In this document: positions 42,161-50,222 of the stretch, piece after piece
Layout: each line of letters opens with the position of its first letter
Numbering within the stretch: the stretch's first letter is position 1
Origin: Gracilimonas sediminicola
GTDB taxonomy: Bacteria > Bacteroidota > Rhodothermia > Balneolales > Balneolaceae
NCBI RefSeq assembly: GCF_024320785.1
Contig: NZ_JANDBC010000001.1
Coordinates: forward strand, 1,370,001 to 1,434,000
DNA: 64,000 nt
Direction of reading: 5' to 3'
The notes under the pieces: model-generated
The model's input: only the letters and a program-made list of their open reading frames with translations
Database searches by the model: none
Told to the model about the DNA's origin: nothing
Program-made: the position numbers and the translations under genes

Positions 42161-44563
42161 ATGGGAGCCCGAACAACATACCAATTCCCCTTTAGCCGCT
42201 ACCCGGCCGTCAGAATTGTTTTGCTGATGATTGCCGGCATTCTGCTTCATGAGTACTACAAGCCTGCTCTGCACTTCTCCCTCATACTTTTTACCCTGCT
42301 TTGTCTGATTTTTGGGTGGGTTGAGTGGAAGGTTCAGCAGTCATCTACCTCTGCTTTTCCAAAACTGGGCACCTCCCTTTTTCTCTTGTTAATGGTCTCA
42401 TTTGGGATTTTTCGAAGTGCCCTTCATTCCGCACAGGATTCCCCACTTATTATAAAACTGATTCAAGTTTCTGATTGGGAGTCGGTCAATGTAACCGGAT
42501 CGATCGCCTCTATTTCAACAACCTCCTCCGGTAAAGAACGCTGGGATGTTGCCATTTCTGAAACAAAAATAAACCACCTGAATTCTGATCTGAACTATAA
42601 AGCACGGATATTGGCAGACGAAGCGGCGCGAGCAGCTACATTGGGAGATAAGGTGAGCTTTTCAGGAACTATAATCCCCATTTCCGAAAAGCGTAATCCG
42701 CTGGACTTTGACTACAAAGCGTACCTGCATTCACAAGGCATTTCTGCTCAATTCAAGCTTGACAGCCTTCACCATATACAGCCAAACAACAACCCGACGG
42801 AGTGGGTGTGGTGGAGAGAACGTGCCTTAGAACTCGTCGACAAAAACTTTGACGCTCAAACCTCACCAATAGCCAAGGCCTTACTGGTTGGATACAAGCA
42901 AGAATTAGACAGCGAATCAAAAACAGCTTTCGCCCGCGCCGGACTCTCTCACATTATGGCGGTTTCGGGTTTACACGTTGGGTTTATCATTGCTCCCTTC
43001 TGGATCATCATTCCCTATTTCTGGACCAAAAAGCATGGAAGCAAAATCGGGTTGATTCTTTTGATCCTGATCCTATTCAGTTATGCGGGCATCACCGGGT
43101 TTTCTCCATCTGTGATGAGGGCATCTGTAATGGCCGGTTTTCTGACCTACGGTAAACTTTTCCATAAGATTAACGACTCCATTAACCTCACGGCAGCGGC
43201 CGCTCTTGTTCTCTTAATTATCAACCCATCGCAGCTATTTAATATCGGGTTTCAGCTTTCCTTTTCGGCAGTACTGATTATACTGCTCATTCTGCCGGTC
43301 ATCCAAAATCTGCTGCCGTATTGGGTTCGGGTTCGATGGTACAGCAAACCCCTGATGGTCGTCATTGTTTCACTGGTGGTTCAATTTGGATTATATCCCT
43401 TACAGGTGCATTACTTTGGGGAAATTTCTTTGGTAAGTCCTATTGCCAATGCCCTGTTCGTCCCCTTCCTTGGGATCGTAGTTCCGCTATCGCTCGTCGC
43501 TCTGTTTATCACAGCCATTATTCCTGCTGCCGGATTCGTGCTCAATTATCCTTCTTACATTTTTCTTGGGTGGATGAGCGACTTTGTGAATATGGGCGCA
43601 GGGTGGGACTGGGCCTGGACCACCGCTTCCCTAAACAATAACCTGATTTTTATCCTCTGGCTTTTTCTGATTTTGGGAATCGCCGCCTGGCACACCTCTG
43701 CTTTACGGTGGAAACTAACGGCTTCTTTCCTGGCTACCGCTTGTCTGATGGCATCCCTTAGTGCAATCCACAGCTTAAAACCGGCCACATTGCGCGTCAC
43801 TTTCTTTGATGTGGGCCAGGGTGATGCCGCCCTCCTCCACACCCCAAACGATAAATACATTCTGATTGATGCCGGAGTTTGGTCGCCGGGGTACAATAGT
43901 GGAAAGTCCGTTATTATCCCGCACCTTAAATCAGCCGGAATCCAAAAGCTGGATGCCGTCATTCTCAGTCATCCCCATGCCGATCATATCGGAGGCATTC
44001 TTGAGCTGATGAACTCTATACCCATCGATGTAATTTATAATTCCGGTTATGAATATGATTCCAACCTCTATCAAACCTACCTGAAATCAGCCACTGAAAA
44101 ATCTATTCCTGTACAGCCATTGGTATCCGGAGATACACTCGCGCTGGATCCATCCATGCTGTTTCTCGTACTTGGCCCGGATGGCAACATGTATAACTCT
44201 GACCCGAACGAACATTCCATAGTACTGAATGTGATTTATGGGGAGTCGGAGTTTCTATTTACCGGCGATGCGGGCGAAGATCAGGAAGAACGCCTGGTGC
44301 ATGCTTACAATCACTTATTGGATACTGATCTTCTGAAAGTAGGTCACCATGGAAGCCGAACCAGCTCGGGTTCAGCTTTCCTGAGTTCTGTGACTCCCGA
44401 AATTGCTGTGGTGTCACTGGCTGAGCGAAACCGATTCCGGCATCCACATCGCGAAGCCCTGAACCGACTCTATCGCACAGACGCCCAATTACTCTTTACC
44501 AGCCGGGAGAGAGCCATCATTTTTGAATCAGACGGCAAATCCATTCAACGCATCCACTGGTGA
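42161..44563 (+). CDS. comEC: ComEC/Rec2-family DNA uptake channel
   Basis: An 800-residue inner-membrane protein. The N-terminal part (about 15-210) has helices and a small soluble OB-like (DUF4131) domain, the competence membrane domain spans about 240-540, and the C-terminal metallo-beta-lactamase-like domain (about 550-800) contains FFDVGQGDAAL and SHPHADHIGG. ComEC passes single-stranded DNA across the inner membrane, and the hydrolase-like domain may degrade the second strand. Other competence genes are not in the window. The gene ends just before an inverted-repeat element. Confidence 0.94.
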   Translation: MGARTTYQFPFSRYPAVRIVLLMIAGILLHEYYKPALHFSLILFTLLCLIFGWVEWKVQQSSTSAFPKLGTSLFLLLMVSFGIFRSALHSAQDSPLIIKLIQVSDWESVNVTGSIASISTTSSGKERWDVAISETKINHLNSDLNYKARILADEAARAATLGDKVSFSGTIIPISEKRNPLDFDYKAYLHSQGISAQFKLDSLHHIQPNNNPTEWVWWRERALELVDKNFDAQTSPIAKALLVGYKQELDSESKTAFARAGLSHIMAVSGLHVGFIIAPFWIIIPYFWTKKHGSKIGLILLILILFSYAGITGFSPSVMRASVMAGFLTYGKLFHKINDSINLTAAAALVLLIINPSQLFNIGFQLSFSAVLIILLILPVIQNLLPYWVRVRWYSKPLMVVIVSLVVQFGLYPLQVHYFGEISLVSPIANALFVPFLGIVVPLSLVALFITAIIPAAGFVLNYPSYIFLGWMSDFVNMGAGWDWAWTTASLNNNLIFILWLFLILGIAAWHTSALRWKLTASFLATACLMASLSAIHSLKPATLRVTFFDVGQGDAALLHTPNDKYILIDAGVWSPGYNSGKSVIIPHLKSAGIQKLDAVILSHPHADHIGGILELMNSIPIDVIYNSGYEYDSNLYQTYLKSATEKSIPVQPLVSGDTLALDPSMLFLVLGPDGNMYNSDPNEHSIVLNVIYGESEFLFTGDAGEDQEERLVHAYNHLLDTDLLKVGHHGSRTSSGSAFLSSVTPEIAVVSLAERNRFRHPHREALNRLYRTDAQLLFTSRERAIIFESDGKSIQRIHW

Positions 44564-44577
44564 CTGTGATCGGTGAG

Positions 44578-44800
44578 ATAAATAGCCCCGTCCTTTAGGG
44601 CGGGTTGAAAAAGGAGCGAACAAAAAAGCTTCGCCCCACAAGCAGAAATGAAAATTTTCTGGTATCCGAAGCTTTGGCTAAGTAGCCGACTAACGTGTAT
44701 GTGCCCAACCCTGCGAAAACCATATCTTCCGCATACTCTTATGATGCTTGGGTTTTGTGTTACTCTCAATGCCCCCGCCCTAAAGGACGGGGCTATTTAT
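44578..44800. repeat. Perfect 27-bp inverted-repeat element (MITE/REP-like)
   Basis: Positions 44578-44604 and 44774-44800 are perfect inverted copies, 27 of 27 bases, separated by 169 bp. Each arm itself contains an imperfect hairpin (CCCGTCC-TTTA-GGGCGGG). It lies between comEC and xseB. Such palindromic GC-rich ends flank IS200/IS605-type or RAYT-mobilised REP elements; no transposase is inside, so it would be non-autonomous. The interior codes for nothing recognisable and also folds into shorter stems (GGAGCGAA with TTCGCCCC near 44613-44637). Confidence 0.75.
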
Positions 44801-44905
44801 TCATAATCATCACATCCATCACAGTAAACTGTGCCTTTTTCCTAAAAAACCGGTATCCTTCAGGGCTAAACTGTATTCAAAAATCACCGTACCAAAAAAA
44901 TCTTA

Positions 44906-45109
44906 ATGGCAGAAAAGGAACGACTTAGCTTTGAAGAGGCTTTAAAGAAATTGGAATCGATAGTGGAACAACTTGAGGACGAAGAGATTACACTGGAAGA
45001 TTCCGTTAAGCTGTATGAAGAAGGCGTTCAACTATCTAAGTTTTGTACTGAAATCTTAGAACAAGCTGAACTTCGTATAGAACAAGTAAACGAAGCGAAT
45101 ACGCAGTAA
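44906..45109 (+). CDS. xseB: Exodeoxyribonuclease VII small subunit
   Basis: A 67-residue protein with the whole XseB family pattern: LSFEEALKKLESIVEQLEDE (7-26), then a second helix with LEDSVKLYEEGVQLSKFC (31-48). It assembles in several copies on XseA to make the single-strand exonuclease VII. xseA is not adjacent in the window. It lies 14 bp before dxs, an arrangement seen in many bacteria, and they are probably co-transcribed. Confidence 0.94.
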   Translation: MAEKERLSFEEALKKLESIVEQLEDEEITLEDSVKLYEEGVQLSKFCTEILEQAELRIEQVNEANTQ

Positions 45110-45123
45110 ATTTTTATAAACCT

Positions 45124-47040
45124 ATGGAACAGAAACAGCCAAAACCGGGAAAGTTACTCGCTCAGATTAATTCCCCTTCCGATTTAAAAAAGCTTGAGGC
45201 CGATCAGCTTCAGGAAGTTTGCGATGAACTTCGCCAGTACATCATTGACATAGTTTCTGTTCATGGTGGTCATTTTGGTGCCAGCCTTGGGGTAGTGGAA
45301 CTAACTACCGCACTTCACTATGTGTATGACACTCCTAAAGACCTGCTGGTTTGGGATGTTGGGCATCAGGCCTATGGGCACAAAATACTAACCGGCCGAA
45401 GAGAACAGTTTCATACTAATCGCGTTTATGGCGGACTATCTGGATTTCCAAAAAGATCTGAAAGCGAATATGACACTTTTGGTGTAGGTCATTCCAGTAC
45501 CTCAATTTCTGCTGCTTTGGGCATGGCAGTTGCCCGCGATTTAGACCAATCTGACAAAAAAGTTGTAGCCGTAATCGGGGATGGTGCCATGACAGCCGGC
45601 CTCGCTTTTGAAGCCATGAATAACGCCGGCGCAATGAACAGCGATATTCTGGTGATCCTCAACGACAATAACATGTCGATTGACCCGAATGTTGGTGCCC
45701 TGAAAGAATATTTGGCTGACATCACCACCAGTAAGACCTTTAATAAAATGAGGGACGAAGTGTACGACATGCTCGGGCACTTTAAATCTGCCGGCGAGAA
45801 GATGCGCAAGGTAGCCTCTCGCCTGGAAAAAGCCATGACGGCTGCCCTTACCCCGGGTTCCCTCTTTCGCTCCTTAGGATTTAAATATTACGGCCCGGTG
45901 GACGGACATGACGTTGACGGGCTCCGCAGAATACTGGAAGACCTCAAAGACGTGAAGGGACCAAAATTGCTTCACGCCGTTACTGTTAAAGGCAAAGGAT
46001 TTGCACCGGCTGAGAGGGAGCAAACCAAGTGGCATGCCTCCAGCAGTCCTTTTGATAAAATTACCGGTAAGTCACTTTCCGCTCCATCTAAGCCAAACCC
46101 GATTCCAAAATATCAGGATGTGTTTGGGGATGCTTTGGTTGAGCTGGCCGAAAAAGACGAACGTATTGTAAGTATGACTCCGGCCATGCCCAGCGGTTCA
46201 AGCTTATGGCCAATGATGAATACCTTCCCCGAGCGGGCTTTTGATGTTGGTATCGCTGAACAGCATGCCGTTACCTTTGCAGCCGGATTAGCTGCCGAAG
46301 GGAAGAAAGCCTTTTGTGCTATCTACTCATCTTTCTTGCAACGCGGTTATGACCAGCTGGTTCACGATGTAGCCATCCAAAACTTACCGGTTGTATTTTG
46401 TATTGACCGCGCCGGACTTGTTGGAGCCGATGGTCCTACACACCACGGAGCTTATGACACCGCCTACATGCGGGCAATCCCCAATATGATTATTTCTTCT
46501 CCGCTGAACGAGCAGGATTTACGGGACATGATGTACACAGCCTCCAAGTATGATGATGCCGCCTGGGCTATCCGTTATCCTCGTGGAAGAGCGACCGGAA
46601 TGGATGTTAGGGAGAACTTTGAAATGATGGACATCGGTAAAGGGGTAGAACTCAGAGAAGGTGAAGACATTGCGATCCTCAGCTTTGGTCCGATTGGAAA
46701 ATATGTGTTTGAAGCCGCCGATCAACTTTCTAAAGAAGGGATTGAGATCGGGCATTATGACATGCGCTTCGCCAAGCCCCTCGATACGGAATTAATCGAT
46801 CAGGTTTGTGACAACTACAGCCACATCATCACGCTGGAAGATGGTTCTAAGATGGGTGGATTCGGAAGTGCTGTTGCTGAGTACATCGCTGAGAAAGAAG
46901 AAAGGCCCACTCTTAAAATAATGGGCATTCCTGATCGTATAGTAGAGCACGGCACCCAGGAAGAACTTCATGATGAAATCGGAATTGGCGTTGCCGGTAT
47001 TATTGAGAATGTTAAGCAAAAAGCAAAGGTAAAGGTTTAG
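45124..47040 (+). CDS. dxs: 1-Deoxy-D-xylulose-5-phosphate synthase
   Basis: Condenses pyruvate and glyceraldehyde 3-phosphate, the first step of the MEP isoprenoid pathway. ThDP motifs: H50 in VHGGHFGASLG, GDGAMTAG (152-159) and the metal/ThDP site LNDNNMSID. DVGIAEQHAVTFAAG is the transketolase-like second domain's catalytic region, and YPRGRATG binds near the glyceraldehyde phosphate. At 638 residues it is full length. xseB lies upstream by 14 bp and a lipoprotein 2 bp downstream. Confidence 0.97.
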   Translation: MEQKQPKPGKLLAQINSPSDLKKLEADQLQEVCDELRQYIIDIVSVHGGHFGASLGVVELTTALHYVYDTPKDLLVWDVGHQAYGHKILTGRREQFHTNRVYGGLSGFPKRSESEYDTFGVGHSSTSISAALGMAVARDLDQSDKKVVAVIGDGAMTAGLAFEAMNNAGAMNSDILVILNDNNMSIDPNVGALKEYLADITTSKTFNKMRDEVYDMLGHFKSAGEKMRKVASRLEKAMTAALTPGSLFRSLGFKYYGPVDGHDVDGLRRILEDLKDVKGPKLLHAVTVKGKGFAPAEREQTKWHASSSPFDKITGKSLSAPSKPNPIPKYQDVFGDALVELAEKDERIVSMTPAMPSGSSLWPMMNTFPERAFDVGIAEQHAVTFAAGLAAEGKKAFCAIYSSFLQRGYDQLVHDVAIQNLPVVFCIDRAGLVGADGPTHHGAYDTAYMRAIPNMIISSPLNEQDLRDMMYTASKYDDAAWAIRYPRGRATGMDVRENFEMMDIGKGVELREGEDIAILSFGPIGKYVFEAADQLSKEGIEIGHYDMRFAKPLDTELIDQVCDNYSHIITLEDGSKMGGFGSAVAEYIAEKEERPTLKIMGIPDRIVEHGTQEELHDEIGIGVAGIIENVKQKAKVKV

Positions 47041-47042
47041 TT

Positions 47043-47696
47043 TTGAGATACACATCCCTACTACTGTTAGTCATTTCATCCTTAACTCTGACGGGCTGTT
47101 TTTTTAATAATGACAGCACGCCGGTATACCGGGAAGCAGAAGGTGTAGTGTTGGAGAATGGTGAAGCCGTTGCCAATGCTGACATTCATATCCGTAATAA
47201 ATTTGATCCGGGCGGCTTTTCACAACAGCCTGCAGCTCCCAATTACATGATTAATTTCAGTGTACAGGTCGAAGCTTTGTATTCTCTTTCGTTATTCCGT
47301 CATGGGTCCGATAGTGTTTACAATACATTTTTTGAAGACACACTGGCTGCCGGTGAGCATGCGATTCAGGTACCAGACTCTTTACTGACTAACGGAATTC
47401 TCGGCTATGAAGTCAGGTCTAATCAGGATTTGCTGACTACAAGCCTCTTTTTGGTGAATAAGCCAGACAGCGCGCTCCCCGGTTCTTTGCCTTTTACACA
47501 AACCAATGCCAGCGGCGAGTTCACGCTAAACCCCGAATATCTTGCATTGGGCAAGTCGTTTACATCACAGACGGGAAGCTTCGAAATCACCGACAGCCTG
47601 AAAATTTATGTTGTGCAAGACAGCTCTATTCAGGTTATATCCGGAGTGAAGTATAAGCCCGACCAGGATAATTTCTTTGAGATTATTGTTGATTAA
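47043..47696 (+). CDS. Hypothetical lipoprotein
   Basis: A 217-residue secreted protein with a clear lipobox (LTGC, Cys19). The mature part is strand-rich. EGVVLENGEAVANADIHI (about 34-51) looks like the first strand pair of a carboxypeptidase-regulatory or T9SS-associated beta sandwich. No catalytic motif. The start is TTG at 47043, 2 bp after the dxs stop, and the lipoprotein signal begins right at it. Queued between dxs and queA, likely in the same transcript; function unknown. Confidence 0.75.
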   Translation: MRYTSLLLLVISSLTLTGCFFNNDSTPVYREAEGVVLENGEAVANADIHIRNKFDPGGFSQQPAAPNYMINFSVQVEALYSLSLFRHGSDSVYNTFFEDTLAAGEHAIQVPDSLLTNGILGYEVRSNQDLLTTSLFLVNKPDSALPGSLPFTQTNASGEFTLNPEYLALGKSFTSQTGSFEITDSLKIYVVQDSSIQVISGVKYKPDQDNFFEIIVD

Positions 47697-47711
47697 CCTG
47701 ATTTTTGGGGC

Positions 47712-48713
47712 ATGAAGTTTACCCTTTCTGATTTCGACTACAATCTTCCTGAAGAACTCATCGCCCAGTCACCGGCTCAGCCCAGAGACCATGCCCGCTT
47801 GCTGGTTTATAACCGGGCCGACAAAACCATCACCGATGACCATTTCTACAATATCGGGGATTACCTGCCAGATGATACCACCATGGTGGTTAATAACAGC
47901 AAAGTTGAGAAATGCCGGCTGCTATTTGATGACGGAAAGAAGGAGCTTTTTGTAACCTCTGTAAGTAACAATAACACCATTGAAGCAATGGTACGGCCCG
48001 GTAAGAAATTTAAGCAGGGCAAAGAACTTCAATTGGCTGAAGGCATCTCTGCGAAAGTAATCAATATTGCCGAAGACGGGTTACGAACCCTGGTGCTGTC
48101 TTGTGATATAGACAACCCAAAGCTGGAACCTTATAAACACACGCCCTTTCCTCCTTACATCGAGCAGGATGAATCTCTTTCCGAGGAGTATCAAACCGTT
48201 TATGCAAAGGATTTGGGAAGTAAGGCAGCCCCTACGGCCGGACTTCATTTCACTGATGAACTGCTTGCCAAACTGAAAGATGTCGGGATTAAGAAAACGG
48301 AAGTCACCCTGCATGTGGGACTGGGCACCTTCGCCCCGGTAAAAACGGAAAACCTGGACGAACACAACATGCACAGCGAGTGGTTTCAGCTAACCGAGTC
48401 AACCTGTGAAGAGCTGAATGCAGCCCGTCATATAACCGCGGTTGGGACCACCAGCATCCGCGTACTGGAGACTGCCTCCAACTCCGAACGAGAATTCACC
48501 CCTGAAAGCAGGGAAACTGATATTTTTATCACTCCGGGCTACTCCTTTAAAGCGGTGGATGCTTTGATCACCAATTTTCACCTTCCCAAAAGCACCCTCC
48601 TGATGCTGGTCGCTGCTTTTATGGGATTCGATGAAATGAAACGGGTTTACGAACACGCCATCAGCGAGGAATACAGCTTCTATTCCTTCGGCGATGCCAT
48701 GCTGATTCTTTAA
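47712..48713 (+). CDS. queA: S-adenosylmethionine:tRNA ribosyltransferase-isomerase
   Basis: Makes epoxyqueuosine in tRNA by adding the ribosyl part of SAM. FDYNLPEELIAQSPAQPRDH (8-27) starts the conserved N-terminus. GSKAAPTAGLHFT and VTLHVGLGTFAPV in the middle are family hallmarks, as is NFHLPKSTLLMLVAAFMG near the end. 333 residues, normal. 15 bp after the lipoprotein gene. Other queuosine genes are not present in the window. Confidence 0.97.
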   Translation: MKFTLSDFDYNLPEELIAQSPAQPRDHARLLVYNRADKTITDDHFYNIGDYLPDDTTMVVNNSKVEKCRLLFDDGKKELFVTSVSNNNTIEAMVRPGKKFKQGKELQLAEGISAKVINIAEDGLRTLVLSCDIDNPKLEPYKHTPFPPYIEQDESLSEEYQTVYAKDLGSKAAPTAGLHFTDELLAKLKDVGIKKTEVTLHVGLGTFAPVKTENLDEHNMHSEWFQLTESTCEELNAARHITAVGTTSIRVLETASNSEREFTPESRETDIFITPGYSFKAVDALITNFHLPKSTLLMLVAAFMGFDEMKRVYEHAISEEYSFYSFGDAMLIL

Positions 48714-48827
48714 TAAATTCAGACTTGTTTTTTGCTGTTTCTGAACCCTACTCTTCTTATATTTGATGCCCTTTTGAAAATATCACTCGATGTTCACCCT
48801 TCGGTGTTCCTTGTTCGATATTCAAAT

Positions 48828-48901
48828 GCGCCCGTAGCTCAACCGGATAGAGCGTCTGACTTCGGATCAGAAGGCTGAGGGTTCGAATCCTTCCGGGCGT
48901 A
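48828..48901 (+). tRNA. tRNA-Arg (anticodon TCG)
   Basis: A 74-base cloverleaf: acceptor GCGCCCG pairs with CGGGCGT (one G-U), U8 and A9, D stem GCTC/GAGC, anticodon stem TCTGA/TCAGA with loop CTTCGGA giving anticodon TCG (reads CGA and possibly other CGN codons), T arm GAGGG-TTCGAAT-CCTTC with one G-U, and A73 discriminator. CCA is not encoded. An AT-rich orphan gene follows, a usual integration spot. Confidence 0.93.
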
Positions 48902-48910
48902 CTTAAATAA

Positions 48911-48955
48911 AAAAGCGACTTATAGCCTCAATTTAATCAGTTATAAGTCGCTTTT
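48911..48955 (+). terminator. Terminator downstream of tRNA-Arg
   Basis: AAAAGCGACTTATA (48911-48924) pairs perfectly with TATAAGTCGCTTTT (48942-48955), 14-bp stem with a 17-base loop, then further T's. It ends the tRNA transcript. The symmetry also allows it to work for the minus-strand gene ending at 49003. Confidence 0.85.
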
Positions 48956-49002
48956 TTGTTTAATGCTGTTCATGTAAATTCTGGTTAGACTTTATTAACC
49001 CA

Positions 49003-49815
49003 CTAAGACTCACCAAAATCATCTTCCCAAGAATCCAATAGGTCCGGATCACCTATTTCATCTCTATCAAATTCCGTTGTATTATGAGACTTATTTCCAT
49101 AAGTAATATTGAAATAATGCTCATTTTCACGGCTAGCTTTCTTTGCTCGCTCTAAATCCAATTCTCTTTGCATGGAAATGATGTTTATAAAATGAGACTT
49201 AAGTTGTTTTGGCTTGGTATATTTGTTGGGCTTAATAAGTACATTGAGTACTTGAATAATTAGAACTACCTGGTTTTCCGAAAACCCAGCAAACCTCAAT
49301 TCATGCTCTACATTTTCAATTCCACATTCTAAAAAGTTAGAAGAAAGATTTTTAAAACTTACTTCTTGCCAATTCCCATTTATTTTTCTTTTCACAAAAA
49401 TATCAGGAAAAGTATCTGCGTTTGCTAACTCCAGGTTGGAGTTAATCTTCACGCCCTTACCAATTTCATTAAATCCTTTTTCATCAAGCTTGTCTCTGTC
49501 TGCTTGATCAAAAATGTTTCTGCTTTTTTTCCAGTAAATAAAACCATCTTTGTCAATTACTGGTATTAATCCGAAATAGCTAAATGCTTTCAATGCCTCA
49601 CTATATCCTCTATCAATAAATTCGAGTATCACATTTTGTTGGTTATATGTAAACCCACTAAAATATATTCTATCAAATTTTTCTTTATTAAATCTCTCTT
49701 TGTCAATCGGTTCTAGTTTAATTGAATTTGTAGAACCAAAAACTATTACAGCTCTAATATCAATATCATTTTCGACAAAGGTTGGGGTAACTTTTGAGAT
49801 TAATCCCATAGTCAT
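49003..49815 (-). CDS. Orphan hypothetical protein beside tRNA-Arg
   Basis: A 270-residue soluble protein, clearly more AT-rich than its neighbours. No family recognised. The N-terminal part (about 1-130) alternates strands and helices (EKFDRIYFSGFTYNQQNVIL); the C-terminal part (about 200-270) has a basic helix and an acidic tail (DRDEIGDPDLLDSWEDDF). The composition and the place directly after a tRNA gene suggest acquired DNA, perhaps the remains of an integrated element. It could be a phage or plasmid accessory gene. No integrase or second tRNA-end copy seen. Confidence 0.6.
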   Translation of the reverse strand: MTMGLISKVTPTFVENDIDIRAVIVFGSTNSIKLEPIDKERFNKEKFDRIYFSGFTYNQQNVILEFIDRGYSEALKAFSYFGLIPVIDKDGFIYWKKSRNIFDQADRDKLDEKGFNEIGKGVKINSNLELANADTFPDIFVKRKINGNWQEVSFKNLSSNFLECGIENVEHELRFAGFSENQVVLIIQVLNVLIKPNKYTKPKQLKSHFINIISMQRELDLERAKKASRENEHYFNITYGNKSHNTTEFDRDEIGDPDLLDSWEDDFGES

Positions 49816-50222
49816 TCTTTTGTTGTATTCAACTCAGTTATACCAATAGTTCAATAATTAAAGAGGATTCAGCATTTATATTCTATAGATATGCTAATAC
49901 CAAGTGACCATTTAGTTTAAATAAAGCATGATCAATATTGGAAAACAAGTTTACACTTATTTAACCTCGTTCCTAACCACTCGGTTCGGAATGTCTTTTT
50001 GGACCTCCCGGTCCAAATTCTATCAGACACAACCGTCACTTCAGTAGGTGAAAAGCCCGTCAAACAAATCATTCATTACCTTCTACAATTTTCCCACTCC
50101 TATTATTAAAGGTTTCTAATATTATTATATTACTTAAAGTGTAATAACCCTCTTTAGGTTTTATAAAAGCTTTAACACCCTAATCCACATCAACTTTGTG
50201 TGATTAATTAACCCTGTAAATA
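49816..50222. other. 407-bp AT-rich gap with one hairpin
   Basis: No gene seen. It contains a perfect 8-bp hairpin, TTTGGACC (49998-50005) and GGTCCAAA (50010-50017), with a TCCC loop. It is strongly AT-rich otherwise, as in horizontally acquired or promoter DNA. It must hold the start signals of the histidine kinase at 50223. Confidence 0.5.

Noticed and set aside
44545-44769. Short frames running through the 27-bp inverted repeat
   Set aside because: They translate the repeat arm (for example CPRPKGRGYL), a common artefact of GC-rich palindromes, and have no start signals.
48828-50222. Complete integrative element at tRNA-Arg
   Set aside because: No integrase and no second copy of the tRNA 3' end was seen in the window.
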